Assembly: GCA_025716815.1 (NCBI GenBank)
Contig: JAIXMN010000002.1
Span: 1,054,001-1,118,000 of the forward strand
DNA: 64,000 nucleotides
Direction: 5' to 3'
DNA from: Dichotomocladium elegans
Lineage: Eukaryota > Mucoromycota > Mucoromycetes > Mucorales > Lichtheimiaceae
Of this stretch, positions 47,218-58,399 are shown one piece after another. The position numbers and the translations under genes are program-made. The notes below the pieces were generated by a model. The model saw only the letters and a program-made list of their open reading frames with translations, was not told where the DNA came from and ran no database searches. Numbering within the stretch: position 1 is the first letter of the stretch; each line of letters opens with the position of its first letter.

Positions 47218-47747
47218 CCTAGTTTTGTGTATATTTTTCTAAGAAGAGGAAGAGGATGAAGATAAAATGGAAGAAAAAAAGGAGGAGGAGAAAAAGCAAA
47301 GATCAGAAAAAATGTAAAATAAAGAAAAAGAGGCTGGGGACTGCAGCTGGAAATGTTAAGCCCATAGCCATCCGAGTAAGCACTGGATGACATGCATAAA
47401 CACGTACACATGCACATAATATTCGCCTCCACCCCCCTGTCCCTGACGACGGTCACTCATTCAGTCTTTTTTCCCTTCTTGTGATCCGCTTTTCTCAAAA
47501 AAAAAAACCTAGTGATAAAGCCGTTGCTCATCACCACCATCCACGTTGTACGCTGCACGACAGCAAAAATACGCTGCCTATTAAGGTCTCGTGGCTGAGC
47601 TCCTGACTTGAACACCAACAGTACCGCCCTCTCCTCACTTCCAAAAAAGAGATATACGGTACACAAACACATCCTTAATTCAAACATTTTGGCCCGAGTG
47701 GGCCACTCATTATAAAAGATCCAGAGATATGCTGCTCTTCTGATTGC

Positions 47748-48029
47748 TCAGGTCTCGGAAGTCTGAATCCAGTTATGGACAAGGTCGTGGGTATTAAAAG
47801 TGGGTTTTCCTTTTGCAATAACAGTCGTCGCATCCGCGATACTAGGACTCTCCTTCTCCGGAATAAACATCGATACCAAAAGATGAGAATATCTGTAAAG
47901 GCTGTTGCATCGATACAAAACGAGGCGTGTGTGCAGTACTGTGCACTTCTTGGAAATTCGTTGTCTGTGCAACATCGGACCATAGAGACAATCTGATAAG
48001 AGATCAAATCTCCCGACAGGATATACCAT
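47748..48029 (-). CDS. Doubtful small ORF
   Basis: ATG at 48029, 93 codons, containing SIADATTVIAKGKPTFNTHD. The second half has protein-like composition, but I recognise no family and codon use is not distinctive. It lies head-to-head with the flavoprotein gene at 48096. Could be an exon of an unresolved gene or chance. Confidence 0.2.
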   Translation of the reverse strand: MVYPVGRFDLLSDCLYGPMLHRQRISKKCTVLHTRLVLYRCNSLYRYSHLLVSMFIPEKESPSIADATTVIAKGKPTFNTHDLVHNWIQTSET

Positions 48030-48095
48030 GCGCCTAAGTTTTCAATTCTTTTCCTTCTTCTTTTCCTTCTTTCTCCATTCCATCCGCCTCATTTT

Positions 48096-49668
48096 ATGGT
48101 TTCATCCGTCGCCTCTGTCAAAAAGAATGTTGTCGTTATCGGTGCTTCATCGGCGGGTAAGTCGGACATACTTGGGCGAATAGAAAGCACCGAGTTGATC
48201 CAACTGGCCTCCTTTTTGGTTATTTATTGTTCTTATCGCAGCTCATGGCATGGCCCTGCAATGGCTTGAGAATCCCCCCTCAGACCATCGGCTTATTCTA
48301 ATTGAGCTCAAGACACATTATAATTTTGTGTTCGCATTTCCTCGTGCAGCTGTCAAACCGGGCTTTGAGCGGCAGTTGTTTATTCCGTACAGCAACTTCT
48401 TCAATGGCGACGACCAGGTCGGCAAAGTTGTCCATGCGCGCGCGGTGGCGCTCCATCCGCATCATGTCGAGCTGGACAGATCCGTGCCCGAGTTTGGCAA
48501 CCGGATCAACTTTGAGTATCTTGTCTATGCGGCCGGAACAACGATCCCTCAGCCGGGTCGGTTAACGACCCATACGAAGCCCGAGAGTATTGCAATGCTT
48601 CAGCAATATCAACGAGTGATTCGTGAGGCCAAGGCGCCTATCATCATCGGAGGCGGTGCTGTCGGTCTGGGTAACATACATAGGGTTCCTCCAGAGCTCG
48701 GGCAATTATAAACATATATGCTATGAATATTGAAAGTGGGCTTCCTCGATTTGCGTTTAGAGCTTGCGGCCGAAATCAAGGAGCACTATCCAGACAAAGA
48801 TGTGAGACTCATCCACTCACGCACGCGGTACATGCCAAAATATAAGGCCAGCATGGATTGCTTTATCCGCAACATCCTAAAGAAGCATGGTGTCAAGCAG
48901 GTTCTTGGCCAGCGCGTTGTCTTGCCGGAGGGCGGGTTTCCCTTGGAGGTCAAGCCAGTACAGATCAAGACGGTTCAGGGCAAAGTCATCGAGGGTGATC
49001 TAGCCGTAAGTCGATGGATCAGGACCATTCGTCACCCCACTCCTTCCCCCCTTCCCGGGCGCCCTGCCCCGATCCCATCCCACATCTCCATGTGTGGCTC
49101 ATTGTGGCTCGCATGCAAATAGATCATGTGCATCGGCATGACACCCAACAGTGACCTCCTGGCAAAGCTATCGCCTAAATCCGTCTGCAAACACAACCGG
49201 TTCGTCAATGTCAAACCGACCATGCAAATCGACGACAGCGCATACCCTCATATATTCGCAGCGGGTGACGTGATTAACCACACAGATGTCAAGACCGGTC
49301 ATTTTGCATGGATGCAAGGATTAGCTGCTCTCCACAATATCAAGAAGCTCATCGCTGGCTGTTCTTACGATGAACTCGAACCTTATCGAAGCAAGGATGT
49401 GGCACTTATCAAGATTGCATTAGGCGAGGTAAGTGGACTATTTCTTCTTTACCTTTTTATGCTGTCACGGTTACGATTGCTGACTGGCCTATACCCGTTA
49501 TCGTTCTTGAAGAAGGAGGCAGTGATGCAGACGAATGCTTTGGGCCCCTTATTAGCTTTCAACTCATGGATTGCGGCCCGGAATATTCCAGAGAACCTGT
49601 GGGCAGATGCTGGTTGGGAATGGATGAAAGCAGTCGGAAAGGACGGAAAGAAGGATTTTGACCTGTAG
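48096..49668 (+). CDS. AIF/FSP1-type NAD(P)H:quinone oxidoreductase (AIFM2/AMID-like)
   Basis: Exons 48096-48156, 48242-48670, 48761-49005, 49123-49428, 49513-49668; 398 residues. Two-dinucleotide-binding flavoprotein: the FAD-binding start reads KNVVVIGASSAAHGMALQWL, the NAD(P) motif is IIIGGGAVGLELAAEI, and the late FAD motif is YPHIFAAGDVINHTDVKTGH. LVYAAGTTIPQPG is the ATG-like linker. This arrangement matches fungal AMID-like proteins and animal FSP1, which reduce quinones with NAD(P)H; fungal members include external-type oxidoreductases. There is no N-terminal targeting peptide or Gly2 (MVSSVAS), so it is probably cytosolic or peripherally bound. Confidence 0.88.
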
Positions 49669-50210
49669 GAGTAAATGGGAAAAAAAAGGGGGTTGGGGAT
49701 TTCTTCTACACGATCCCTTGAACCTAGAGCAAATAAAAAATACGTTTCATGAGATGGAAAGCTAGTTGAATAGCGTGCATACAATCGTTGCTTTCGAAAA
49801 GGCACTTGAGATCCTGTGTATCATTTACAGCCCGTATACGACAGCCGAATGTCCCCGGAAACCCAAAATGGGGATTACGTACCGATCTGGTAATAGCAAA
49901 TAAATTACGTGTAACACTGCCTGAAATGAACAGAAATAACGGGCTTTTAAAACCAACCCCTAATGTTCGTCATAGCAGCACGAAAATGCCATGCAACTGA
50001 TGGTCATGAGTTGAGAACGTAGATGCCTTTCTCGAATTGATCTATCGGACTTATTTTGCAGTCGCTGTTATTGATACCCCCCTTCACAATATCTTTTAAT
50101 TGTGTTGCAACACATTGGCAACAAGATCTGTGTCAAGAAACAAAACTAGGTAACTATGGCAGACGGACTACCCAAGAAGGGGGGGTTGTTTGGCAGATCC
50201 GGTGGATGTG
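49669..50210. other. 3' flank, nothing recognised
   Basis: Short frames only; no family resemblance. Confidence 0.45.
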
Positions 50211-50582
50211 CTACACACGAGGCGGAAGCGGAGGAGCCGGTGGAAACGGTGGAAACGGCGGTAGAGGCGGGAAACCGCCACCTCCACCTCCAGGAGGAAA
50301 AGGGGGAGCTGGAGGGAAAGGCGGAAATGGCGGTTGGGGCGGAAAGCCTGGCCTGGGAGGGAACACCAAGGCAGGTTGGGCATCAGCAGCACTACGGTAC
50401 GTATATAGAACCATTTGCAGGCAGCCAAAAAAAAACCCACTTCCCTTTTGCACTCTCTGGCAATGGTAGACTTACAGCTCCGGTTCCGTTTTCACCACCT
50501 CTGCCGGTGCGCTGGCTACGCAAAGGAAGAGAACACCAATAACTATGACCAGATGGACAACCAAGAGCTTGAGAAATCGCAT
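50211..50582 (-). CDS. Small secreted proline-rich protein
   Basis: Minus-strand exons 50582-50476 and 50391-50211, intron 84 nt, 95 residues. The N-terminus (MRFLKLLVVHLVIVIGVLFL then CVASAPA) is a classical signal peptide with likely cleavage after the Ala-Ser-Ala stretch. The mature part is almost wholly Pro, Phe, Gly: repeats of FPP and FPPAPPFPP around a Gly6 run, ending PLPPRV. The donor (CT|GTAAGT) and acceptor (CCGTAG) are consensus and restore frame, which supports this strand over the glycine-rich frame on the plus strand. Such sequences occur in cell-wall or spore-coat proteins; function is unknown. Confidence 0.7.
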
Positions 50583-51180
50583 GATGATGGATAGAGCAGG
50601 GATTTGACCTTCATTGAAGAAATCTTTTATACCTAAATGCGGCTCTCATATATCGACCTTTACGTGCTCCCCTGATAAGTTGGACTGATTTATGAATACA
50701 GTACTTCTCTATAACAGGTGGCATATCACCTCGCAGTGATACACATGGATCTTTTTAATCAGAACCATGATCTTGGGCCGAGATATGGTCATGCGTCAAT
50801 CCAGGAGAAGATTCCCATAGGAGCTGATGTTGATGGCATGGGATTGTGAAGCTTGCTTTGTTTCCCATAGCGCATCTTTAGGATACTCATCGTCGGATCA
50901 GCACGATTGTATTGGTTTGTACGCCCATTCTATGCTATAGTATTCGAGTCGTCCCATTCCTTATAGGAAAGCAAGCTGATTTGGAGGTACCCAAGTTTCT
51001 CCTTCTTCCTTTTACCAAACTGCTAAATACTGTAAGGAGGCCCAAGCGGCTGAACAGGCTTTGTTTCTTTTTCCCAGGAAAAATGTTTTATGTACTCTAC
51101 AGGCTTCTATCAAATGATAAACCAGCAACGATTCTCTCCTCGTCATTCTATGCTATCAAATCAAGCACCATCACACATGT
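50583..51180. other. Intergenic
   Basis: Promoter space of the proline-rich gene and 3' space of the DUF2470 gene. No further ORF supported. Confidence 0.45.
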
Positions 51181-52088
51181 TTATTGCGTCTTATCATGAT
51201 GATTGACTTGTTTTGAGTGTTTGAAGAGCTTTGAGAGGGACGCAAAGCCGAAGAGGAGGCTGCTGCCTGTCCATTTTGCGACGTTCATCGGCCTATACCA
51301 GCCACGTCGAAGGCAAATTCCCAGGGTCAATACCGCTTCGGCGAGATGGACAGCCACAGCACAGCGCCAGATCTTCAACACAAGCGTCTGGGTCAGCGTG
51401 CTACGCAGCTGGAGCACAATGGACGGCAGGTGGCGCGCAAGATAATCATCCGATGCAAATGCAAGCAGCGCAGTCATGCCCAGTCCGGCGGTGATGGCAA
51501 TCTGCCAGAAAGGATCGGCAGCATAGAAGATATCGAGCGGTACAGAAGGTTCAGGTGGTGTATAGATGTCCGTGGCCTGGGCATAAAGAGCTTTTGCGAT
51601 GGCTGCAAGCGGCGGGGGGCCGGCGAGTGAGCTTGGCTAGATTGTGAAAAAACCGGAGGGATAATGAAATTCCCCCCTCCCATCTCCTCGGGTCAAATCC
51701 ATGGTACAGCCCAATATCCCACCCAACTTTTCTTCTTACCAGGCCCAATGCCGTTTCGGCCTCTTTGGCCATTTCTTCAAGTACGGGTCGAATCTCTTCA
51801 CGCTTCGAAAGAGGGGTCTTGAACTCAATAAACAGCTCGTGATGCTCCTCCGTTTCCCCTCGAAGCTTGTAGCTCACGGTGAATCCCCGCGATGTAATGC
51901 TCTTGAATGTCGCGGATTCGGCGTCGTGCTTTCGACCATAATATCGGACATAGGCGAGATTCGTAGCTAATAGGCGATGGTTGGGTGCTAACCGAGTCGA
52001 GCATAAAAGAAATATGCTCACCTGAATGCACGCTCATGTAAGCCGAGATGGGCGCACTATGGGGCGCAATAGGATCAGGCTTTGCCAT
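51181..52088 (-). CDS. DUF2470-domain membrane protein
   Basis: Minus-strand exons 52088-52022, 51966-51740, 51636-51181; 249 residues. The first part begins MAKPDPIAPHSAPISAYMSV and continues ATFKSITSRGFTVSYKL, HELFIEFKTPLSKREEIRPV, which matches fungal proteins carrying the DUF2470 fold (related to heme-utilisation HugZ-like domains). The second half is a membrane region resembling TMEM254-like proteins: DPFWQIAITAGLGMTALLAF, WRCAVAVHLAEAVLTLGICL, GSSLLFGFASLSKLFKH. Topology suggests a soluble N-terminal domain tethered to the ER or another membrane. Molecular function is not known. The third-exon acceptor (CAATCTAG at 51637) was chosen because it alone keeps the frame to the membrane half with family-like spacing. 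Confidence 0.75.
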
Positions 52089-52442
52089 AACTTATGGGTG
52101 GGGTAAAGAGAAAAAGACGACAAACCCCCGCCTTGCATTCGCGACCAGAAAAAAATAGCGAGTAAATTATTACGATATTCAACGAATTTGAACAGCTGAT
52201 ATCAAAGAGACTGCGAGAGGGGGTTGGAGAAAGACGAGGAGAAAGTTGGACAAAGGAAAAAGGGGGGCTGTTATGTGGTGGGTTTAGAGAAAGAAAAGGT
52301 GGGTAGACAAGGATCGAGCTAAAGTGAGATTTTAGTGCTTCGTCAACTGAGCAGAAGGAAAAAGATAATAGCGAATGTATGGAGAGAGAGAGAGAGAGAG
52401 GGAAGGGAGGGATAACGGCGAAAGAGGTTCAAAGGGTATACA

Positions 52443-53410
52443 CTACACAAGAGCCAGTTCTAAGGTCCATGTTCGTCTCGCCCACAACCGTACAGACTGG
52501 CCCTCCAGTTCGACTGTATTACCATCCCACCAGCATTTCCTCTTTAACAACAGATAGCCGTTAGCGCTACCACGAACGGAAAACAAAGCACATGTAGACT
52601 TACCGCAGGTTTTCTCCAGAATAACAAGAGCTTCTGTGCGGTTGCCATATGATTATTGGGTCCAGTGGTCTGCAACAAAACAAGGGACATGCTAACCACG
52701 CAGGTCCTCGTGGGTTCGAGCTGCCGGTAGCCCCAGTGATCATCTCGTCTGAAGCCTGCGTCGCAAAGCATGTCAATCAGGTGTTGTTCGGCCGCATTGT
52801 TTTCCCGCGAAATATTCTTTTGAAGTGCATCAAACACCTGGTCCTGCCGCTTGAGCGCATGGCCGCACGCAACCTTCAAGGAGGCCATGGTGGCCGGTGC
52901 GAGCGTGTTTGGCGGGATGCAGTAATACTCAAGCTCCTCTCTGAGGACGATGATGGGCTGCTTGGATAGTAGAGGGTAATACACGGACGAGGGCGGCACC
53001 TCCGGTGTAGCTGCTGTTGTTGCTGGTCGGTTGGGGCTGTCGGCTGCATAGTGGTAGATTTTCAGTACGTAGTCCAAGCAAGCTGGGTCAAAGTCCACAA
53101 AGGTGACCTGGTCTTCCAGCCCGCCAACTGAGTCTCGCGACTGATTCTCCTCATCTTCCTGTCGCCCTAGCACAAGTCCGTTGGGGAACATGGCAATCAA
53201 AAGACTTTCTGGCAAATTTACAAGCGTATCTCGATCCAGGTCAATTCGGGATCCTCGCAGATCCAACTTTAGGATTTGTGGGATGGCATCTTCAGGATTG
53301 TCGAATCCATCATCATCTGCTGGCTGCTGTTGATATATCAGGTCATCTTGCTCATTATTGCTATCTGGCTCAGGCACTTGAACAATCGGGGATTCGGAAG
53401 CCATATTCAT
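52443..53410 (-). CDS. WHI2: Whi2-like BTB/POZ stress-response regulator
   Basis: Minus-strand exons 53410-52604 and 52541-52443; 301 residues. Signature blocks: LKLDLRGSRIDLDRDTLVNL, PESLLIAMFPNGL, TFVDFDPACLDYVLKIY, REELEYYCIPP, WGYRQLEPTRTCVVSMSLVL, AQKLLLFWRKPARKCWWDG, LWARRTWTLELALV. Yeast Whi2 partners with the phosphatases Psr1/Psr2 to dampen TORC1 and activate general stress response; the conserved N-terminal core is a BTB-like oligomerisation fold. The start may be 53410 or the second ATG at 53404. The short last exon encodes the conserved Trp-rich C-terminus. Confidence 0.88.
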
Positions 53411-53567
53411 TTGAGCAACCTTGATAAAAGGGGGTTGGGTAGGGAGGGAGGGAGAGGAGAGGAATAAAAAGCGCCCTTTGCGAAACCAAATTCACATGTA
53501 TGCGTACTTAAAATTAAGTGCGTGCTCTATTCAACAACACCAGTTTACAAAAAAAAATATTATCGTC

Positions 53568-53998
53568 CTAAGCACTATCTTCACTTTTGTTCTCGCCTTG
53601 GCTCACGTGTGTCATCAGGTCATTAAGGGAGCGATCCAGCCTGTCAATGCGCACGTTCATTTCTTCCACTAATACATACAAAGGGAAGAAAAAACAGTGG
53701 AGACACGCGTTAAACATTCCATATTCCCATATCACTAGCTTCGCCTCATACGCACATTTCTCATTGATTTGGGTATTGACAGAATCAAATTTCGATTGCT
53801 ATATTATAACAATCAGTCATCCAGATGCGCGAATCCCTTCAGGTCAAGAATACTCACGAGTTTGTCGATCAGGCCATCAATCTAAAATGTTTGTCAGTAT
53901 ACTGCAGCGCATGACAAGGTAGCAACACCTACGTAGTTGGCGAGTTCTTCATTTGTAGACATGGGTGAGGCGTTGGCAGAGGGCTCTTGGGCGGACAT
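53568..53998 (-). CDS. HSBP1: Heat-shock factor-binding protein 1 (HSBP1)
   Basis: Minus-strand exons 53998-53933, 53881-53858 (24 nt), 53798-53756, 53668-53568; 77 residues, typical. After a Ser/Ala-rich start (MSAQEPSANASPMSTNEELA) comes a single coiled-coil: IDGLIDKLQSKFDSVNTQIN, then EEMNVRIDRLDRSLNDLMTH, ending VSQGENKSEDSA. HSBP1 forms coiled-coil trimers that bind the trimerisation region of HSF1 and also stabilise the WASH complex on endosomes. Exon 2 codes for only eight residues. It lies 157 bp upstream of the Whi2-like gene on the same strand. Confidence 0.92.
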
Positions 53999-54152
53999 GG
54001 GGTATGGATGTGGAAATAACGGGAGAAATTTCTTTATTATTTATGGTGAGACGGATGAGAGAGTTAGGATATGATATTTTTATGGAATGAAGAATAAATG
54101 AAAGGATACATGAATATCATTGTACAGGTGCGGTGGTGTGATGATCTCTCCT

Positions 54153-56384
54153 TTAAAATCGTACAGATTTGACCACATTGCTCTTGATACCAGTCGACTC
54201 GCCTCCATAAGTGCCCGTAAGAGGCTTGACAACAGCTCTGACTGTCTGGAGTTTCTTGAGCTTGTTGGCATATTTGTTCCTGTTCTTGACGCGCGCGTTT
54301 CTGGCTTCCTTCTTTCGCTTCGGCGTAAGACCCCGGTTCTTGAGGATTTTATACGATGCAAGACGCTTCTCGCCCTCCTCAACTTCCCAGTCACCTTCCA
54401 TGATCGGTGCTCGTTCAGCCTCGTATTGCTCTTTCTTGGCTGCCTTCTTGGCTTCCTTCTCGGCCTTTGTTTGTGCATAGAAATCATCCTCGTCTTCTTC
54501 TCGAAGGCTATCTGCAACAGCCATGTCATCTTCATCGAAGTCTGCATCATCGAGATCTGCGGATGCATCTTGTGGTTGCGCAACACCGCTCTTCTCCCTC
54601 CTATTTTGACGGTCCTTGTAAGGAATATCGACATCACCCTGGTATTTCGCCTGATTTCTGCTTTGTTTCTATGATGTCAATCATCGTTAATAATTAGGTT
54701 CTGTTCGGTAATACCCCTCGCAGGAGAGCAACATACTGAATCAATCTTGGCAACGTAATCTCGAATTGATCGCTTTTTCGCCATCTTATCTTCCAGGTCA
54801 ATCTCATCCAACGCCTCTAGTTCACCAAAATCGTCCTGCATACTTCGTTTGCGCTTCTTGGCTGCTGCTTTGCCATTTTTCTTTAGGCTCTTGAACTCTT
54901 GCTCGATATCAAACACATCACGATCCTCTTCTTTTTCCTCCATGTCGACAATATCCTCATCCTCAGACATAGGTTGAGCGACCTGCTTCTTGTTCTTTTT
55001 GGGAAGCTTGGTCTTTGCGGTGGCGGTATGAGACTTTTCAGTGGATAGTTCAGGAGCATCAAGCTTATCCATGAATGCGTCGATTTGCGCTTGGAGCTTG
55101 TTCTCAACCTGTTCTGTTTTCTCCAGAGATGCTCGTAAAGCGACAAGGGAATTGATAACGGGGTGGTCTCGAAGGCCAGGTGTTCCTGACGCCTTCAAAA
55201 CAAAGTAAAATGACACATTTGTCAAGTAGTTCAGCAATAACTCTAGAATAATTGGTATGAATACGATATATATGATTGCCAGCAGAGATGCTTACGATGC
55301 TTGAACTGCAAAAACTGCGCCTCGCGTGCGTCCTGCTTGCCCTTGGATTTTATTCTGTTACTTATGATCAGTAAATCATGTCAGTGCTGCAGAATCTCAT
55401 TCTGTTCCTTTACCGATTCAAGTCTTGCTCTAATCCTTCGACAATTTCGGTCCTCTCTTTGAATTCGTTTAACAAGTCCAAAAGCTCTGGTGACTCGTTC
55501 TGCAAAATCTTCAGTTTCTCGGCAACGGAAATGTTCTTACGCCGCTTTGCAACCGTTTTGGCAATACTAGAAAGACAGAAAATAGGTCACTTCAACCGGA
55601 TCAACCTTTCACCCTTCCTTGATCACATACTCGAATGTAATATCATTCAGCTCCTTCGTAACATTGCTCACCAACTCCTTATCGCCTTCCACGTCTGCGT
55701 CTGCACCAGTTCCCCAGTCGTCCATGAAATCAGCTTCGTCCATGGTAGCAATGTGTTCCTTTTGAATTCTTAATGCCTCCTCTTCTTCTTCGCGCATCTC
55801 GTCAAGATCTGAGCCCTCATCGGCATCATAATAGGCCTTCTTGGATTTGCCCCAAGTAGCATCTAGAAAATCAAGCTTCAGGACAAAATACAACAAAAGG
55901 GACATGAACAATACTCTACATACCTTCTTCCTCCTCGTCGTCGGAAGCTTTTTTTGGGATGATCTCATCGTCAGAAAGCTCGCCCTCGTCCTCGTCCTCT
56001 TCTTCATCGTCGTCCAAACCGAGGCCAAATACTTCAGCCTCGCTTTCTTCATCTGCAAGTAAAAACAGAAAAACAAACTTGATTGAGTTGAAACAATTTC
56101 ATTTGGGGAGAATCGATTCTCGGTCGTACCAGAGTTCTGGACATCGTTCTCGAGCAGCACCTTCTCTCGTTCGTCGTGGACTGGATAATCACAGTTGTGT
56201 TAGTTTTTCGATCGATCGCCTTTTCTTTTATAAAAAATAGAGAAATTCATTGGTGATCCATACAGTCATCCTCTGAATCGTGTTCGATGTCGTTCCATGT
56301 TCTTATCGCCTTTATTTTTCCGTCATCGCGATTGATTTGATTTGCGGATCCGTCCCGGAAAACTGGCGCCTTTTTCTTCCCCAT
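54153..56384 (-). CDS. SAS10: Sas10/Utp3, small-subunit processome protein
   Basis: Minus-strand exons 56384-56264, 56180-56130, 56052-55924, 55862-55631, 55566-55414, 55354-55296, 55242-54737, 54668-54153; 588 residues. The N-terminus is basic (MGKKKAPVF), then strongly acidic (LDDDEEEDEDEGELSDDE). DATWGKSKKAYYDADEGSD and EHIATMDEADF correspond to the Sas10 N-terminal region. The Sas10/C1D helical domain reads ESPELLDLLNEFKERTEIVE and QLLLNYLTNVSFYFVLKASG. The diagnostic C-terminal domain reads LASYKILKNRGLTPKRKKEA, RNARVKNRNKYANK and TYGGESTGIKSNVVKSVRF. Utp3/Sas10 works in U3 snoRNP-guided 18S rRNA processing in the nucleolus. All eight exons join in frame. Confidence 0.95.
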
Positions 56385-57420
56385 TGTGTATGAACAAAAG
56401 TGATAAGAGGGCTGATTCAACATAAAAAATTGCAACTATTTTTTTTTACTGGCTGAACTCCGAAGTTCAACCACGGAGGGCAGTGAATGGGTGATGCAAA
56501 GTTGGGAAAACTTCCAACTTCTGACTAACCCGTTTGCGTCCTCATCATTTCTGAACATAATGGTTATCCTGCTAACAAAAAGGCTTGAAGTATGAAACCC
56601 TCGTATTCGTGGAGGATGTTTGTGTGTTCAAAATTTGCTAGTCGCGCAAGCCCGCAGAATGGCCTATTTCATGCTTCTGTTTCTACCCAGATGAAGGCCT
56701 GTTATTTACTACATTGCTATTCTTTTATTTTTATGGCCCACGGTTATCTGTTTCCACCTGCGGTATTTCTGCTCATTAGCGCACTAACCATCGAAATCGT
56801 TTGGCCAACCTCGCGCTCAATATGAGAAAACCCTCGGACAGGAGTAGGATGGAAGTTCCGGGCAGCGATGCGCCAGTTGCACACACCTTGGTCATCCATA
56901 GTGTTCAAAGGCGCGGGATTTTCCAGTGAACTCTATACTGGGTCATAGTGCTGATTAGGATATCGGGTTAGTTTCAAGAAATACCAAGTGAATTTTCTTC
57001 AATTACGTATCACTGCTTACTGCATTGCTAATGCTGGTGTGCGGATCTGCTCGGGACAATGGTAAGGTTCCAGCTGAGCCTGGTTTGCGGTCACCATTTT
57101 GACCTGTCACTTGAGTGTTTTATTGGCAAGGTATAAGCCAAAGGAATAACTTTGAGAACTTCGTCGTCTACGTGATAATCTCTAGCTAGCAGCCGGCCAC
57201 GATAACAATACCTTTTTCTGGCGCACCTATGTTAAGCTGATTTTACAGTACTGTGGGTAGTCTCCTGAACGATTGGGATCAAATGGTTAAGTCAGAAAGC
57301 CTGAGAAATGGCCGCAACCTTTTTTTATTCCTCTGTTCCTTTCAATAAGTAATCGACTGCTATTTCTCCACGCCTTTCTTACTGCCCTTGCAATAATGTC
57401 AGACCGGAAGCATCACGTAT
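56385..57420. other. Promoter of SAS10 and gene-free DNA
   Basis: No gene recognised; frames are short and broken. Confidence 0.45.
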
Positions 57421-57500
57421 AGTTAGCCGATCTTTGGGTAAATGTACGCAATCCTTGCGGCTGTTGATTTCGGTAATTTGTATATCCCGAGGAATTGGTT
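57421..57500 (-). repeat. Fragment sharing ancestry with 58079-58155
   Basis: Words such as CAATCCTTGCGGCTG align with GATCCTTACGGATG at 58108, and GTAAT-containing flanks align as well. The second copy lies inside a transposase relic, so this is probably a further piece of that family. Confidence 0.5.
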
Positions 57501-57659
57501 TAGCGGCCTCCATGATACAGCTTTGAGGCTGTGTTGATCACAGAATGGCAGCAGAGCAAGGTCACTGATGTTACTTCATCATTTCTTCTCTTTTTAATGC
57601 AACTGGCCAAATGCAAGAGTCAAGAACAAGCGATATTATAATCCGTTCGAGTACAGTGC

Positions 57660-57990
57660 TGATTAGCTGGTTCAAGTCCAAGTTTTGTGGGCATGGACTG
57701 ATCGCATATACTGGTGTGTAACCGTTCGGTAAAAAACTATCATGTGATCACGATTACCAAGCAGTGTATCAACAGGATCACTAAGGAATTTGACATGGTA
57801 ATTAAACACAAATCTCCCCCCGAAATCCAAGTCTGTCCACATATGAAGAATCAACTTGACGATTAGATATCATATGTATATGCTTAACTCTTTCAACTAG
57901 TATAAAACCCCACCAGCAACAATAAAAGTGAGCTCCTATCTATTTTCCGTGTTATGCTGTAACCAAGCTATTACACTGTGATCGTCATAC
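57660..57990 (-). repeat. Ancient dispersed repeat, copy 2
   Basis: Aligns with 10320-10740 in both the peptide-encoding part (minus strand, FLSDPVDTLLGNRDHMI) and the flanking AT-rich part. Confidence 0.6.
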
Positions 57991-58079
57991 ACACATGCAC
58001 TTGACTTTTTGGTTGCCTTTCTATATTACCGATTCCCTCTCAACTATGTACAACCGGTGGGTTCACAATACGATGTAGC

Positions 58080-58390
58080 CAACCTTTAGACCATTGTGCA
58101 TGATCCTTACGGATGCTGGCCTTAGTAATCGGAATGCATATAGAATCAAGGATCATCAAGAAAAATGTCGTTTCGCCTACAGTCAGTATCAGTCATTTCC
58201 GATCGATGTACCCAAGGAAGGTGTTCTTGAATCTCCGCATCCACCTTAATGACAAGTTTCATTTTTATTAAACGATGGAACATCCTTTTGGACATTTCAT
58301 GTCACCTCCAAAGTTCTTCAGCAGTTGCTCCGCAAGTTGTTCTATGAAAATGGATGGATCTGCACCGACGCATTCTAAAATATAAACCGG
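58080..58390 (-). pseudogene. Tc1/mariner-like transposase fragment
   Basis: On the minus strand, in shifting frames: EQLAEQLLKNFGGDMKCPK, MFHRLIKMKLVIKVD, and IFLDDP followed by FYMHSDY. These correspond to the LTQQLLQRFEGFK, LHRFMKNECNLSLK and LDEPGFHIN blocks of the relic at 2170-3005. The segment is broken by stops. Confidence 0.6.
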
Positions 58391-58399
58391 GTATGCTTT

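Noticed and set aside
50056..50469. Glycine-rich protein on the plus strand (GGSGGAGGNGG...)
   Set aside because: It lacks a good start and ends beside nothing conserved; the minus strand has a signal peptide, consensus splice sites and frame restoration, so the Gly-rich frame is its shadow.
57661..57700. tRNA T-loop-like word GGTTCAAGTCC
   Set aside because: No acceptor stem or anticodon arm could be formed around it by eye, and it lies within a repeat copy.
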